Origin: Terfezia claveryi
Lineage: Eukaryota > Ascomycota > Pezizomycetes > Pezizales > Pezizaceae
Length of the DNA: 64,000 bases
Direction: 5' to 3'
NCBI GenBank assembly: GCA_015179025.1
Contig: WHUX01000029.1
Location: 310,001 to 374,000 of the forward strand
This document shows, piece by piece, positions 1 to 12,511 of this stretch (its first letter is position 1; each line of letters starts with the position of its first letter). Under the pieces are notes generated by a model. The model searched no databases and had not been told where the DNA came from. It worked only from the letters and a program-made list of their open reading frames with translations. The position numbers were made by a program, and so were the translations under genes.

Positions 1-2310
1 TGAAACTAACTACAAGGATTCACCATAGTTAAGCAATACCATTGTACTAAAATGCAGCCTTACCCTGAGCAAGTGCAAGGTTAGTGCTATTCATAGAAGT
101 TGAGGCTCACTAATGACCCATCATCTTCTTATGACTTCAATAATTCAAAGAGCTGCTCAGGCCTGTCTGAACTAACCTTCCTAGCGTCAACCTGCACGGA
201 AAGGGTCTTCAGTAGATTAGCCTGAAGCCACGCCCGGTGTAAAAAGGACCAGATGTTCAAAGCCTCACCCGTTATTAGCAGCAGCCATTTCGTCAGATGT
301 TCGTTTAATTTCTCATTGCGAATTTTCAGTATTCCAACCATGCATGAAAAGCATATGATGCTGAGGGTCAAAATACGCTGATTCTCCGCAGGCACATGCA
401 CGCACGTTCAAATATTACTTCTGCTTTAAGTAAGTAGTGGTGGAGTTGCTTGCAAGGGGGTTTTTTTTTCTTAAAAAGCCATTTGATACGAGTGTTGGGG
501 GTTCGGAGGGTGAGGATTGGGGGGGGGGGGGGCGGGATCTACTACTCAATCAGGTAATCTTTCAGTTTGCACCCCTAGTGAAAAGACTAGTGAGCTGTGG
601 CCGGGGATAGCCGTATACGAAATTTTACTGGGAAATTTTGAGCAACAGGGGAGAGAGGGTGTGAGAGAGTGAGAGAGTGAGAGAGTGAGTGAGTGAGAGA
701 GTGAGTGAGTGAGTGAGTGAGTGAGTGAGTGAGTGAGTGAGTGAGTAAGAAGAGAGAGATTGAGAAAGAGAGAGAGAGATCGCAAATAGCAAAAAGACTG
801 GGGACTGAGGGGGGGGAAGGGGAACACACACAACACACACACACCCGTACATCCAACAATCAAGTATGATGTAACTATTTGAAAGTAGGAAATATCCAGC
901 TAATGCCTTTTTTCTTTCCCTTGGGACCTGAGGGAAAAAGAGGTGAATTTCGCAAAAGTTTGCAAAGTTGCTTAGTTTTTTTTTTTTTTTTTGTGGGGTG
1001 GGTGTGTGTGTGTTTTTTTTTTTTGTGTGTGTGTGTGTGTGTGTGTCTAATATTAAAATCTCGCATGAGGCGGGTGGGGCGAGGTTTAGGTTACCTTCCT
1101 TATCGAGGAGGTAAGAAAAGAGGAAGAGGAGGGGGGGAAAGAAGGGGGGGGGGGTGGTGGGGGGGTAAGAGCCCCTTCAGTTTGCATGCATTACTGTAGG
1201 TCTTTAATACGCGTATCCTTTTACTCTCTTTTTATTTTTATTTTTTATAAATTGCGCCTTGGGAGGAAGGAGGTGGTGCAGGAGGAGAAGGGGGCTTTTG
1301 GGGGGGTGGGAATGAAAATGAGAGGGGTTCAGTGGCACAGTGGCACAGCAAAGATTGGTTGGGGAACTGATTCATCGACGAACGGGGGCGGGCATCATTA
1401 GAACCCTATTTGGGTGAAAAGTAAACTACTACGTTCACTGCGTCATGCAATGGTGTGGTGGTGGTGGTGGTTTTTGTTGTGCTTGGGTGGGACATGCCCG
1501 GCGGGGTACATACCGTGCGTGGTCCTCGTTGGCAAGTAGGTGATGCGGGATATCTGTAGTCTCCTCATGCCAGTTGACGAGCGTAAGCAACCAAGATGGT
1601 TTGTTTTCTACAAGCATCCTGTTTACATGTCACCGGGCAGTTGCAGTTGCGACTTGCACTTTTTCCTCTGTTGTGCAAATTGGTCTCAAATTTGATGGAC
1701 ACGTATAGGGCCAGCGAGTTCACATACTTGAAACAAATTGTGTGCGTGCTGCTAGCTTATACTTTGCGCAGGTGAAGGGCACATCGAATTCACCGCAGCT
1801 GAAATTTCGAAGAAGAAGATAAGAGTACCGTCAAGCAATACTGACTACGTGTATGTCCATGGAATATTAGTTGCAAAGATATTGTTCAATTGTAAAACTC
1901 CTAGTCTCTCATGCACAAAACAAACATGACATGTACCTCTCATTGGTAGAAAACGCAACCGTATCAGCTATAGTTGGCCTTGCTAGGTCTAAGAAACCAC
2001 AAGATATTAAAACAAAGCTCATGGGCAAGAATGTAGCAAATGATATCATGCGTGATGAGAAGTGATGACTCAAGCCAAAAAAGCCAGGGGGGCCCCAGAC
2101 GTAACCAAAGATCCAAAGGAGCGACCCATTAGGCTCAAGTATATGCACACTGTTCCTCTGGTCTCCTGGAAAGTTACATCATTATCTCCCCAACATTAAG
2201 AATGAAACGAAAGTAAAGGCTGCGGCCCTGACAGTCAACCCGAAGCAACTTTGTAGCATGGCCCACCAAGACCAGCAGTACAATAGTCCAATTACTTGAA
2301 ACTATGCCGC
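1..2310. other. intergenic, low complexity, no gene supported
   Basis: Short overlapping frames only; none has a recognisable domain or splice pattern. The stretch holds a G run near 520, a GAGT microsatellite, CA/GT-rich and T-rich runs (about 820-1045), a GGT run near 1455 and G-rich tracts up to 1300. The last 250 bases are the likely 3' flank of the kinase gene on the minus strand. Confidence 0.6.
658..746. repeat. (GAGT)n / GAGA microsatellite
   Basis: Tandem GAGT and GAGAGT units for about 90 bp, followed by GA-rich sequence. Repeat frames opposite it read as Ser-Leu-Thr-His repeats, which are artefacts of the microsatellite and not a protein. Confidence 0.95.
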
Positions 2311-5300
2311 TTATAAGTCAAAAGTGCGTTCCATGTCGATTATTTCCAACGCATCGTCTACCATTAACCCCCCACGTCTGCAGATTTTGGTGATTTCGTG
2401 TGTCAGCCTCCTTAAAGAGCTCGCTGCTCCTTTCTGTTGTAAAATTCTCACTACGCTTTTTCCATTTGTCCCACTGCCCTTATACGAGCGAATTTGTATG
2501 ATGAATGAGACCGGTCGGGTATTGATAGCTAGTAATGTGATTAGTTGGTTCAGTTATTGCCCTAGCTAGATCTTCAGCAAAGTCAAACTCACCATTGCGT
2601 CTTGAAACTCTCGCCGTAATTAAGCCTTGGTGTTTATTGGCCTTTATGTCCCTCACTCCTAAGTCCTTCCACTGCCACTCTTCAAGTATATCTAATATCT
2701 TTCGATGGGTAACAAGAGCACAAGACTTGAAGCAAAGGATGAAACTTGCTGGCTTGAGGTTCAAGGCACGCTTGAACCATTCTGGTTTCACGTACTGAAC
2801 ATGCTCCATGGGCATATCCTTTTCATCTGAAACTTGACAGTCCAATAATGGAGGGACTGGCCGAGCTGCTGCATAAAAGAATTGCATTAGCACTCATTGT
2901 TCTGAACAATGACAGAGTGAAACCCACCATTGTCCATCTCCTTTTTATATTCACGATTCCACAACCGAAAGAACTTACTACCACTAACAGGTTGACATTC
3001 TTGTGTAGGCCTTGCGGCAGTAGCCCCAATCTTACTACCTATAGTTGACCAGAATCCTGATGTCTTTACCTTACTGGAAAGTAGTTCGGGGGCTCGGGCC
3101 GTCCCGAATTTAGTATCAAAAAGCTTGCTGAAAATGGTCCGTTTCTTTGGAATATTGGTATCACTTGCACCATTACCATTGTGATTCTCTTCTGCGGGGC
3201 TGTAGCCATTTTTAGATCCACCAAGTCTGGCAACTTCTTGTCGGTGACGCTCGACATACAGACTACTCGAGCAGTTTGTTCTATGGTTTTCCCGGTCTGT
3301 GTCGGAATAGGTTGATTCAGGGTGTTTACCTCTGGCTTTGGTCCCTTTGTCCAACGGTCTTCCTCGAGGTGATATGTACGGTAGATCAAGAACACCAGAC
3401 TCAGTCCTAACAGAAAAGTTTCGGGTATTAGGGGTACTGCCAGCGTTACCAAATTGAAAGTTTTGAGTAACTGCACGATGCCCGTGGTTTTGCCCTTGGG
3501 TCGGACGAGTAGGTGCCGAGGCAGCTCTCCTTTCCTCCCGTTCACTGCCAACACGCGGCATAGAATCTGAGACAGCTCGCCATTTATGCTTCACTGGATG
3601 GGTATTATTGACAGCTTCGCTACCACACCTCATTATCTGCTCATCCAGATCAGCAATAACAGCACCGAGATCACTGTCTTTCTCCAGAGTCCGTATGGGG
3701 ACATCGAAGTCTGAAGCACATGAATACGTTAGAGGTAACCCTACGTCCTTATGAAGGCTCTCCTGAGCTATTGGAGCAGTATTGTTGCCAGGTATGAACG
3801 TTAACCGAGACAGCTCCAAATCTATTACAGTATCATTGAATACTGCAGATGACGGTAGCGTGCGTGGCAGGATGGTAGAGCTTGTTCTGAAAGCCGCCTC
3901 ACAAATGTCCGAAAACTCTCTACTCACTTTTCGAACGTCTTCATCCTCCATTGGCAGTATGGATCTGCGTCGAACGTCTCCACCTTCTGTCCGTATGATG
4001 GGCCGTCTTCGAACCGGAATCACTGTTGCGATACCGGTCACAGCGCCAGAATATGAGCTACCGATAGAAGAGCGCTTCCTTCCCCTTGCTTTCATACCTT
4101 CCTTACGCCCCATGAGTATTCTCTCTGGGGAGCTATCTGGAGTTGAGGCCCTGGTAGGTAGACTTTCTTGGTTAGAGCTATTAGCTATTTGCTCAATGTC
4201 AAATCTGTCGGTCCTGCTTGAGCCTTTATGGTTAAAGACAACGCTTCGTCTGTGAGATGCAGCCGAAACCCAGCTCTTCGGCCTGCTCTTCTTCCTTTGC
4301 TGGTCTCTTTGTGGAGGTTCCTTTAGAGATGGGACTTTGTCTTTAGGTTCGTAAAGAATATCCTCATCATCTTCATGAAACTCATGGTGATCTTCCCTCA
4401 TTAAATTGCTTTTGTATTTAATTTCAAGAATATCCTTGAGGGCACAATGATAATCTTGCAAGTTTTTATCCTCACTTTCCTCAGAAATGGCCCTCTCAGT
4501 AGTGTTAACCCATGTTCCTTGACTTTCTTCGCGCTCTTGGATCTGATGTAGCCGTTGCAGAGATATATATTTTCCACTCTCTGCACGTTTATTGGACGCC
4601 CTGCTCTGCGCACCAGAGCGTGTACTACCAGTCTTGCTTCTGAGTGATTTGCCGCTTTTATTCGAAAGTAGCCTCTTAGAAGCATTTGGTTGTGAAACAT
4701 GCTTCCCATCGAGATAATACTTTGCAGAGTCATCTTTATATCGTTCTAGGAGGGCATAGAAGACCTTTTCTTGATTGGGTCTAATAAACATTAGCTTTTG
4801 ATTATGAATTGCAAATTAGCAGTGCGCGTGCTGGGCCGCGCCCCAAAGTGATGATGTGCACGGACGTGTTCACCGGAAAGAGATGGCCGATGCGAGTCCC
4901 GCGTGGGTGGCTCGGGCCGCAAAGTCACACAAAAAGGGATTAATTTCTACTCACTCAGAACTCAATAAAGCTGCCTTAATCATCTCCAGATCTTTTGCGT
5001 AGGGCCAGAGGCTTCCCATGCTTTCCAATATCGTTCTGTCAATTTCTTCGGCGCATTCTACCGGTCGTGCCACTGTTCTAAAGCTCGATTGTCTTTTTCT
5101 TTCGGCAAAATCCTCCTCATCCGAATACAGAGTTAATAGTGGGTGTTTCAAGATTTCCTTCATTGTGATTCTTTCTTCAGGATTGACATTCAGAATTCGA
5201 TGAACAAGATCTTGTGCCTCTGGGCTCATGTGCATCGGCATGATGTACTGGCCTATCTTAACCTTCTCTAGAATCATCATTGGGTCATCATCATCGAAGG

Positions 5301-6426
5301 GAACGTGGCCATTAAGCAGCGCAAATAGAATAATGCCACACGACCAAATATCTGCAGGTGGGCCATTATATTTACCACCAGCTATCACCTCTGGAGCAGC
5401 ATAATGTGGTGTTCCGCAGGAACGTGCGAGCTTCCATCCAGGGGGCTGGAGAGCAGCAAACCCGAAATCGGCAACCTTGACTCTACTATTTTGATCGAGT
5501 AGGATATTCTCCAGCTTCAAGTCGCGGTGACAAATATTGAAATGATGGCAGTATTCCACACCCTTCAGAATTTGAACAAAAATTCCCATAGCTACTGGTT
5601 CAGAAAGGCTTCCATGTTTGATCATATAGTCAAAGAGGTCACCCCCATCGACATATTCGAGCACCAGATACCTAATTTCACGCGTCAGACCCGCAAAAAA
5701 AAAAAAAAAAAAAAAAAACTGCCTTAAATTCGAATGTAACTAAAGGTAGGCGCAAGGCCGAACTCACAATTCATGGCTGCCCTCCCAAACATCATACATT
5801 CGCACAACGTTTGGATGCCGAACCATTTTCATAATGATCACCTCTCGCTCCATCGAGTTCGTCCACTTTTGCTTAGGCTTTCCCAATCCGCTTGCCATTC
5901 CTGTCTCTTCGACACGCTGTTTCGACATGACTTTGACCGCTCCAAGCCTGTGGTCCGATCGGTGCCTGCAAAGTCGGACTCTTCCAGTGGCACCAGATCC
6001 AAGAGTCTCACCCATCTCCCAAGGGCCAACATGATTCTTCAGCTTATGTTGATTTAGTTCAATGGGCATGTCTGTGTAATCGTCACTTAGAGGGGGTGGA
6101 ATGATATATTCATCGTCAAATAACCTCGAATCTCTTCCTTCTGCATTCGCTAGACGACGATATTCAGAGTGTTCTAGAGCACTAGAATTCTCGCATGAGC
6201 AGTCCTCTCCCTGGGGCTCTTCATCGGACATAAAGCCAATATCCAAACCCAGAGACAACGAGGATTCGGGGTAATCTTCGAAGGAGATGAAGTCAAGACC
6301 TCGAGGAAGGTCTGGGGAGGAAGAATAACAGATATTTGTTGAGAGCTCTTGGAGGGCTCGACGGGGAGTACTGGTAGTAGATGACTGCCGGCGTTGATTT
6401 TGTTCAATCCTTGGATGTTTGGACAT
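2311..6426 (-). CDS. Gin4/Hsl1/Kcc4-type (Nim1-related) serine/threonine kinase
   Basis: Predicted 1240-aa kinase in five exons: 6426-5768, 5671-4955, 4780-2928, 2868-2593 and 2528-2311. All junctions keep phase. The kinase domain is about residues 136-430: glycine loop LGSGATGRV, lysine 165 in AVKVM, HRD 268-270, DFG at 288-290 and AAPEV. A long serine-rich disordered middle follows. The last two short exons restore the fungal KA1-like membrane-binding tail (QQKGAASSLRRL). In yeasts this family works at the bud neck or septum, linking septin assembly to Cdk1 via Swe1/Wee1. The start MSKHPRIEQ is chosen because a CACACAG acceptor lies just upstream and the ATG has A at -3; an earlier ATG at 6462 would fall inside that presumed leader intron. 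The first coding intron carries an A24 run on the plus strand. Filamentous fungi often have one Hsl1/Gin4 member, so I do not choose between yeast names. Confidence 0.93.
5695..5718. repeat. A24 homopolymer inside kinase intron 1
   Basis: 24 consecutive A on the plus strand, so T24 in the transcript. It lies a few bases upstream of the intron acceptor at 5672, where it would serve as an extreme polypyrimidine tract. Confidence 0.9.
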
Positions 6427-7657
6427 TTTGAAGTATGAACGCTGTGTGTAAAAATTAGCCATCAAAGTCAAATATCGGATCACAACAACCTTCGAAGTTT
6501 GAAAACGGAAAAGAGTCGAGCCCTACAGTAGTGAGTCTCTATACTCCTGAGGCCTTCTTCACAATTGGATGCACCGTATGTCCAATGAATAGGTGGAAAC
6601 CGGAAGGTAGAAATGTCAATTCCGTACGAGGACGCCTGAATGAAGGTATGTGCCAGGAAAGTGCCAACAGTTTTGGTATTCCGATTTATCGAAATGCAGA
6701 AAGATTGGCGTTATATTTGCGATTCTTTGACTTCAGGCGAGGGACACTTCAGGATCTATTGTTTGTTGAGGTGTTCCTACGCCAGAGCAAAGAGAAGGGG
6801 ACGAGGGTGAAGGTAAGTGAGAAAATAAACAATGGATGGTGTTGTCGTTGGAGGTGTCAACAAACACTGCTTGCTATTGACAACTTCCATTTCTCGCTAC
6901 TTTCCAGCCCGGGCAAGCGAAATCTTAGCACCCGAGTGCACTATAATAGCTCAGGTACATCCCGATCGCGATTCTCGAGCGATAGACATGTACATGCATC
7001 TATCTCGTTGGCAATGGCCGCTGGCTGCCGACTGCAGTATCATGCTCGAGTCTCGGTTGCTCATGGGTGGGCAGAACGGCTCAGGAATGCACCGCGATTC
7101 CAGTAAGAATTGGAGGAAACTACCATTTCAGTGAGAGGTAGAGCCAGGATACATGTCAGTCTTCCCAAACAGTGATCACAAGAATTGAGGGTAATATTGA
7201 TCAGATTGAGGCTGCGAGGCTCCCAGCAATGCCAGGTTCACAGCACTCAGTATTCCACTCGAGGTTGAAGCTATGCCTGGTTGCAGTGCCTCTCATATTG
7301 GAGATGAAGATTTCTGTAGGTCTCTCTGTAAGTAGCAGTTCATGCTTAGCCTGGCCCTAAGCTACTTAGCTCCACTTTGTAGCCCAGTATGGTGTATCAC
7401 ATGGCCTTATGTCATACTCGAGGAGCTGCGTATGTTATTATTTTTCATGACTGTAATATCCCCACAGACAGATCACAAAATTATGTTCCTATTCTTATTC
7501 CTAAATAAGAGTCCAGCACCACTAATCAACGAACACAAACTCAAGCTATGAACCAGCTTCATGGTAAAGACACAACCATATGGAGCATGCAAACCCCTAG
7601 CATGCTACCTATATATCTGACGCCAACTGCAAGTGCACTCACACATGTACAGAAGTT
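6427..7657. other. upstream region of the kinase, no gene supported
   Basis: Probably holds the promoter and leader of the minus-strand kinase, with a leader intron acceptor just upstream of the start codon. A 191-codon plus-strand frame (6531-7106) has no recognisable domain and no coding-like composition; I do not call it. Confidence 0.55.
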
Positions 7658-8293
7658 TCTCGATACAAGCATACCAGATATAAGTATATATTGGTTACAA
7701 GCATACATTCGCCGGTCCCACATAGTAAATAGGCTTATTTTGGATACAAGAATATTCTTATTTTTTTTGGCTTAGTCATCATAATTACAGTACAATGCTT
7801 GTACTGGTAGCTGGAGAAGACTAAACCACAAATGGGCACTTATCGATAAGAAATTACCCCACAACATTTGCATCTCCGGAGACAATATATAGAATCACAG
7901 ACCACGACGGAAACAGTATACAGAATCACATACAGCGAGAACAACTATCGCCCATTGTGAAGGATTACTCCTCTTTTCTGTTCAAGCTGAACGGACAGCT
8001 AATGTCAGGGAGCTTCAAGATGTTCTACAGCGTGAGAAAAAAATGTATTGAGACTCTAGAAATTCAACGCAGGCGTCTGCATGTTCAGCGCAGGATCACT
8101 GACTTTCTGGTGCCCCCTCTCCTTGACATTCTGATTTGGCTATTTCTTGTTTGTATTGTATTCATAAGCCTATTCTGCAACCTTTCCTACCGCTAGCTAG
8201 CTTCATTCTATAATTACTTAATTTCTCTTGCTATAAGCATATATTGGTTACAAGCATACTTCCCCCGGTCCGAACGATATGCTTGTATCGAGA
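7658..8293. mobile_element. small non-autonomous DNA transposon relic with 16-bp terminal inverted repeats
   Basis: The 16-mer TCTCGATACAAGCATA at 7658-7673 is exactly reverse-complemented at 8278-8293. Inside each end a second motif, TATATTGGTTACAAGCATAC followed by CGGTCC, appears in direct orientation (about 7687-7706 and 8240-8259). The core ACAAGCATA therefore occurs at least four times in 636 bp. The interior has short frames with stops; one (about 7955-8050) resembles the charged C-terminal tail of fungal pogo/Fot1-type transposases, but only weakly. No clear target-site duplication is visible. It could instead be a MITE of another superfamily. Confidence 0.6.
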
Positions 8294-9724
8294 GTCCTTT
8301 GTAATACGAATCAAACAATTGGCTTCATTAGCATATTAGCCCCACGGTAGCCCCACGGTCGACCCCGGTGGTCATGGTAAAACACACATTGATACCCAGA
8401 GCACAGCTTTGTAATCTAAAAAGGCTTAACAAAAGGCATTTTAGGAGAAATACGGAAATTGCCCAAGTGATCTTTGCTACACCAGCTACCACTTTCAAAG
8501 TCAGTAAAGTAAGCAGACTACCGCTGCAAAGACGTTGCTTCAGGCCGGAAGGCGGAACCACCCGTCTATCAGCAGGTACGACTCGCAATGTATACATTCA
8601 TATATTCGAAGTAGTAAAGGATACAAGACTGAGTATGCTCAAGTACATAGCTGCTTTGCTTACAAAGGCCTGCATACTCGGGTCCGCGCGTCAGAGTACG
8701 AATATTACATAACGTGTAAGTACTGTAGAGCCACCTCCATATACACTTTATGGACCTAGGGGAATATAATCAGAATGCACCTGTTCGAGCCCGACGCGTA
8801 AAGTCTGTAGTATGCATCCATCCACGCTAATGCAAACTGAGATTATTGACTTCACCAAGTGGAATATTATCGATCGAATAATAGCCTGGGTTCGGAATAC
8901 TTCTGGTTGCACGGAATGCGAACCACACACCAAAGTCACGTGATATGTATCATATTCACAATACAAATGCACAGCATTCTACCTGAAGAAGAGAATTATA
9001 AAACCAGATTAGAAATATAGATACCTACTCCAGTCAAAAACATTCACAGCTCTTGACGCGAACCCAGAATGATTCGTACTTCGTACGATGCCCTCACAGG
9101 TTGACGAATGCCAGGTGCAAAGCCCGAAACTTACTTGGACGTAGACTCTCATACGCATATACTGAACCACTAAACAGTAATGCAAGACAGATAGATCGTA
9201 CGTCTGGAAAACGGGAATATATTCATGAAACGGTAAACATTGTAATCGCAACTGGGCTAGAGGCAATACGTGCCAAAACCAAGGTGTAGGTAGGTATAAA
9301 GGTAGTCTGGTTGCACAGCTCCTCGTAGAGGTATAAAGGAACGGATAAAATATAAGCAATGCGCGACTATAATACTAAAGAAATGAATACAGCCTCCCAA
9401 ATATGGTGTATTTGTATAAATGAGAAGTGAGTTGGAAAAATGTGGAAAAAGGCACAGTGACATCAGAAAAATTTCAACACCATTTTACACCCCAGAACCC
9501 ATTCCAATCCCTTTAAAGACCAAACCCAAAGACTAACTTAGCCCTGAAAGAACAAAAAAAGCATAGCCTAATTATCGTAGCAAACCCCAAACCAGAACAG
9601 GAGTATGATACCGAGAAAATCAAAAGAAAATATTAACAGATATAGTACACAAGATCAATTATGTATCAATTATGGATAGGTATCCTACCATTTCACAACA
9701 AAAAACCTACTCAGTGTCGATCTG
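8294..9724. other. intergenic, no gene supported
   Basis: AT-rich spacer with short frames only. It includes one copy of the dispersed TAGTCTGGTTG motif (9302-9316) and the likely 3' flank of the zinc-finger gene. Confidence 0.6.
9302..9316 (+). repeat. dispersed 15-mer, TAGTCTGGTTG family
   Basis: GTAGTCTGGTTGCAC, identical to the reverse complement of 55567-55581. Related copies lie at 17614, 27622, 29365, 31734 and (diverged) 63972. Confidence 0.7.
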
Positions 9725-11339
9725 TTATACTGATCTAGTAGGCGAACTTTCATTAAGGCCCCGGGGCGGTACATGACCTACTGGGGTATGACCGGAACCA
9801 TTTGGTGATCCTGGATTCCTAGACGATCTGGGAGAGTCTGCAGTGCTGTCTCCTGCTCCAGTGCCACTCCGATCAAGTTTTCCACAACCTTTGACGAGGC
9901 GATGCCTCTGTCACATTTGTTAGTTTACGTAACGCCAATGAGAGGGGCCGCCTTACTTTCAGTGCATCTTTACGACTAAAACTCTTTTCACAATTGTCAC
10001 AGGGGAAAGGTTTCACAGCAAGATGTATCCGCTTGTGGCGCTTAAGGTCGTGGTTACGATTGAAGCTTTGTGGGCACTGGTCGCACTTAAATGGCCTCTC
10101 TTGTTGGGGCATCCCCGAGTGCAAACCCATTATTCCAGGGTAGTGCACCGGCATACTCCCCATATGAGCAAGTGGATACCGTTGCAGCCCAACGTGAGAA
10201 GGAGCGGGGTGGATGGGGGGATGGTGTTGATATGCTGGAGAGGTCAAAACTCGACCTATAGACGATGGTGCCTGGCTAGACATGGAAAGTGCATGTTGTG
10301 CACTCGGAGAGTTTGTGAAGTGTGACGTTTGTGAATAATATGAATGGGATGGTGTAGGTAGAGGAAGCGACGAGTGTGTTGAGTACATGTCGTGGGATGT
10401 TTGGGATTGGGGGTTTATTGATGAATGCAAAGAACTATTGCTGACAGAGTACCCCCCAGTGTATTGGTGTTGCGTATTGCCCTGTGCCAATGATGGGAGT
10501 CCAGATGGTGCCGTAAACTGTGTCGAAGGTTCATAGCTCTGAGTACCCACTAAATTATTTGTTGTCGGACTGGATGGTCGACTATTGGCGCGATTCAGCG
10601 AGCTGCTGCCTCCCGGGGAATACGGGTTTCGATAACCAAGGCTGGTAACCTGGGCTAGATTCGTTGTGGATGTGTAGGATTGAGGTGCGTTCGAAGTAGG
10701 CCCATATGCATATGTAGTTGGTGTTGCCGGTGGAGCTGTCCAATAGTTTTGAGGTGATGTAAATCCCCCCGCGGTAGCTGTGTTACTACCCATTGAAGTC
10801 AATGGGTTCGTATGTTCTCCAGTATTGACAGCAGGTGGGGTAAGAACAGATCCTAATGCGTAACTCCCACGATTGTTCGGCAACTGAAAGGCAGGCAACG
10901 AAGAGCGAGGTCTCCTAGAAGCTATTCCGGAACCCATTGGTGCTCCTGATGCTGGGTCTGATGTTGCATTCATTGAGTATGTTGAAGCTAAAGTACCCGC
11001 TACTGTGGAGATATCCTCGCGAATTATATTGCTCGGGTATTTTGAGGAATCACTATCATTAACCGTATTGGGCGGAGTAGGTAGAGCTCGAGAAACTGCA
11101 GTCTCGGAATTAGGAGCTGGAAATAGAGAGGGAGAATTGACTGATGCTAGCGCTAGGGCAGCTCCTACGCTGGAGCCCCCTCCCCAGTACTGAGGCTGGC
11201 TTTGGGATGGGTCCAGCGAGGGTAGGCTGAGGGTCGGGGATGGATGGAAGACCTCTGGGTTGGAGAAAAGTAAATTCGGGATGGTTTCACGCGAAAAAGA
11301 CTGATAACCTAAAGTAGCCGTGGTGAAAGCGGTGGGGGG
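9725..11339 (-). CDS. C2H2 zinc-finger transcription factor (5' end unresolved)
   Basis: Two coding exons are supported, 11339-9957 and 9907-9725, giving 521 residues without an N-terminus. A Ser/Thr/Pro/Gln-rich activation-type region leads to two adjacent fingers at about residues 415-470 of this partial product: RPFKCDQC with a classical C2H2 pattern, then KPFPCDNC, whose last ligand is Cys in the KGC end. The intron (AAA/GTAAGG, acceptor GTGACAG) lies inside finger two and its removal restores DALKRHRLVKGC. The finger pair resembles fungal factors annotated as odd-paired-like/AZF1-like; it is not the Crz1 finger set. The frame is clearly coding well upstream of the first in-frame ATG (10973), back to a plausible ATATCAG acceptor at 11340, so at least one earlier coding exon must exist. 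Targets are unknown. Confidence 0.85.
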
Positions 11340-12511
11340 CTGATATCCTTAACGAGGGACTCAGTGTATCGAGCCTGAGCTGAAGCTTGTTTGATTGGAA
11401 GCAATGTTGCTGGAGATTTATTGAGTTTACTTCTCTTTCCGCTAAGATGGAGCCTGTATACGGTAAGTCAGTTGCAGCCCGCAATGCAGTTGGACAGCCT
11501 GTCCAACAATCTCATGGGTCAGGTTTCACATACCTGGCGAGAGCAGCAAGGCAATGGTGGCACGTAAGAGGTCCTTGTTGAAGCAGTCTTTGGGATCTAG
11601 CAGGAATTCCAATGCAAGCCCTTTGATTGCAAATATGGCGTATGTAAAGGTCGGAAGGCGGTATTAGTTCCGTCCGATCGACGCCCACGCTGATAGTCTG
11701 CCGAGTGGCTGGCTGCTCGATTTATGTCGATGGTGATACGTCGAAAAGATCAAGAAGCAAATATGGACCCGGCAGGCAGCTCTAGAGCAGAGAACTTTCA
11801 ACACCCAGCCTTCGGACTAGGGAATATGTGTAGAGGATGAATTCGTTGGTATACGACCTAGCGGAAGGGTGGAGATGGCTTGACACGGAATATATATATG
11901 CTTATATATGAATACGTGAGTAGATCCGAGGAGAAGGGGATTACCCAGGGGATGATGGGATGGACCCAAGTAGGGGTGATCTGGATTGCGATAGCTCTCG
12001 GGCTGGCTTGATGCGCTTGCAGGTACAGAGGGACGGGGGGAGGGGGGGGGGAAGGGCACCCACTTAGCAGCGCACAAACTATCAGAGGTAGGATTGCAGA
12101 GGATGGCTGCGCGGGACGGCTTGCAATTGGGCTTTTTTTTTTGTTTGTATCGACCCAGGCAAGGACGCTAGGACTTTGTGAGACAGGAATCCCAACGAGA
12201 GCAAAAGGGCGCAAGGGCGAAGAGGTCAGAGAGCTTGCCTGCGAATTGGACCCCGCGAAGGGGATGGAGCTGGCCCCAGGCACCGCCTTAGTGTCACCCA
12301 GCGGCAACCGGCTTGTATGTAGGTGCGATTGGGAACCAATGATTGAGATATGACCTGGAGATCCCAGTACAGATCAATTCGGGATATAGTGGGGATGGTG
12401 GTTGCCAGTCAATCGAGTGTGGGATGCCTGTGATTCAGTGGAGATCCGTCCAAAGAAATGGCCGGGGTAGAGGCAGAAAATAAAGCTGAGGGAATAGCGG
12501 GGAGACTGCAT
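11340..12511 (-). other. leader/upstream exon region of the zinc-finger gene, nearly free of ATG
   Basis: Contains intron-like signals on the minus strand: donor GTATGTGA near 11533, acceptor TATACAG near 11456, donor GTAAAC near 11431. Two different frames stay open for about 50 codons around 11550-11720. The minus strand has only two ATGs between 10976 and 12509 (11515 and 11531); both run into stops. A long spliced leader is the simplest reading. Confidence 0.5.

Noticed and set aside
546..863. Overlapping minus-strand frames of Ser-Leu-Thr-His repeats
   Set aside because: They are translations of the GAGT microsatellite in three frames.
6531..7106. 191-codon plus-strand frame upstream of the kinase
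   Set aside because: No domain, no protein-like composition, and it overlaps the likely promoter and leader of the kinase.
9725..11339. Zinc-finger protein as the calcineurin-responsive factor Crz1
   Set aside because: The finger sequences (CDQC...HDLKRHKRIH and CDNC...KDALKRH) differ from the Crz1 set, which has FQCTLC and CTVCGKAF fingers.
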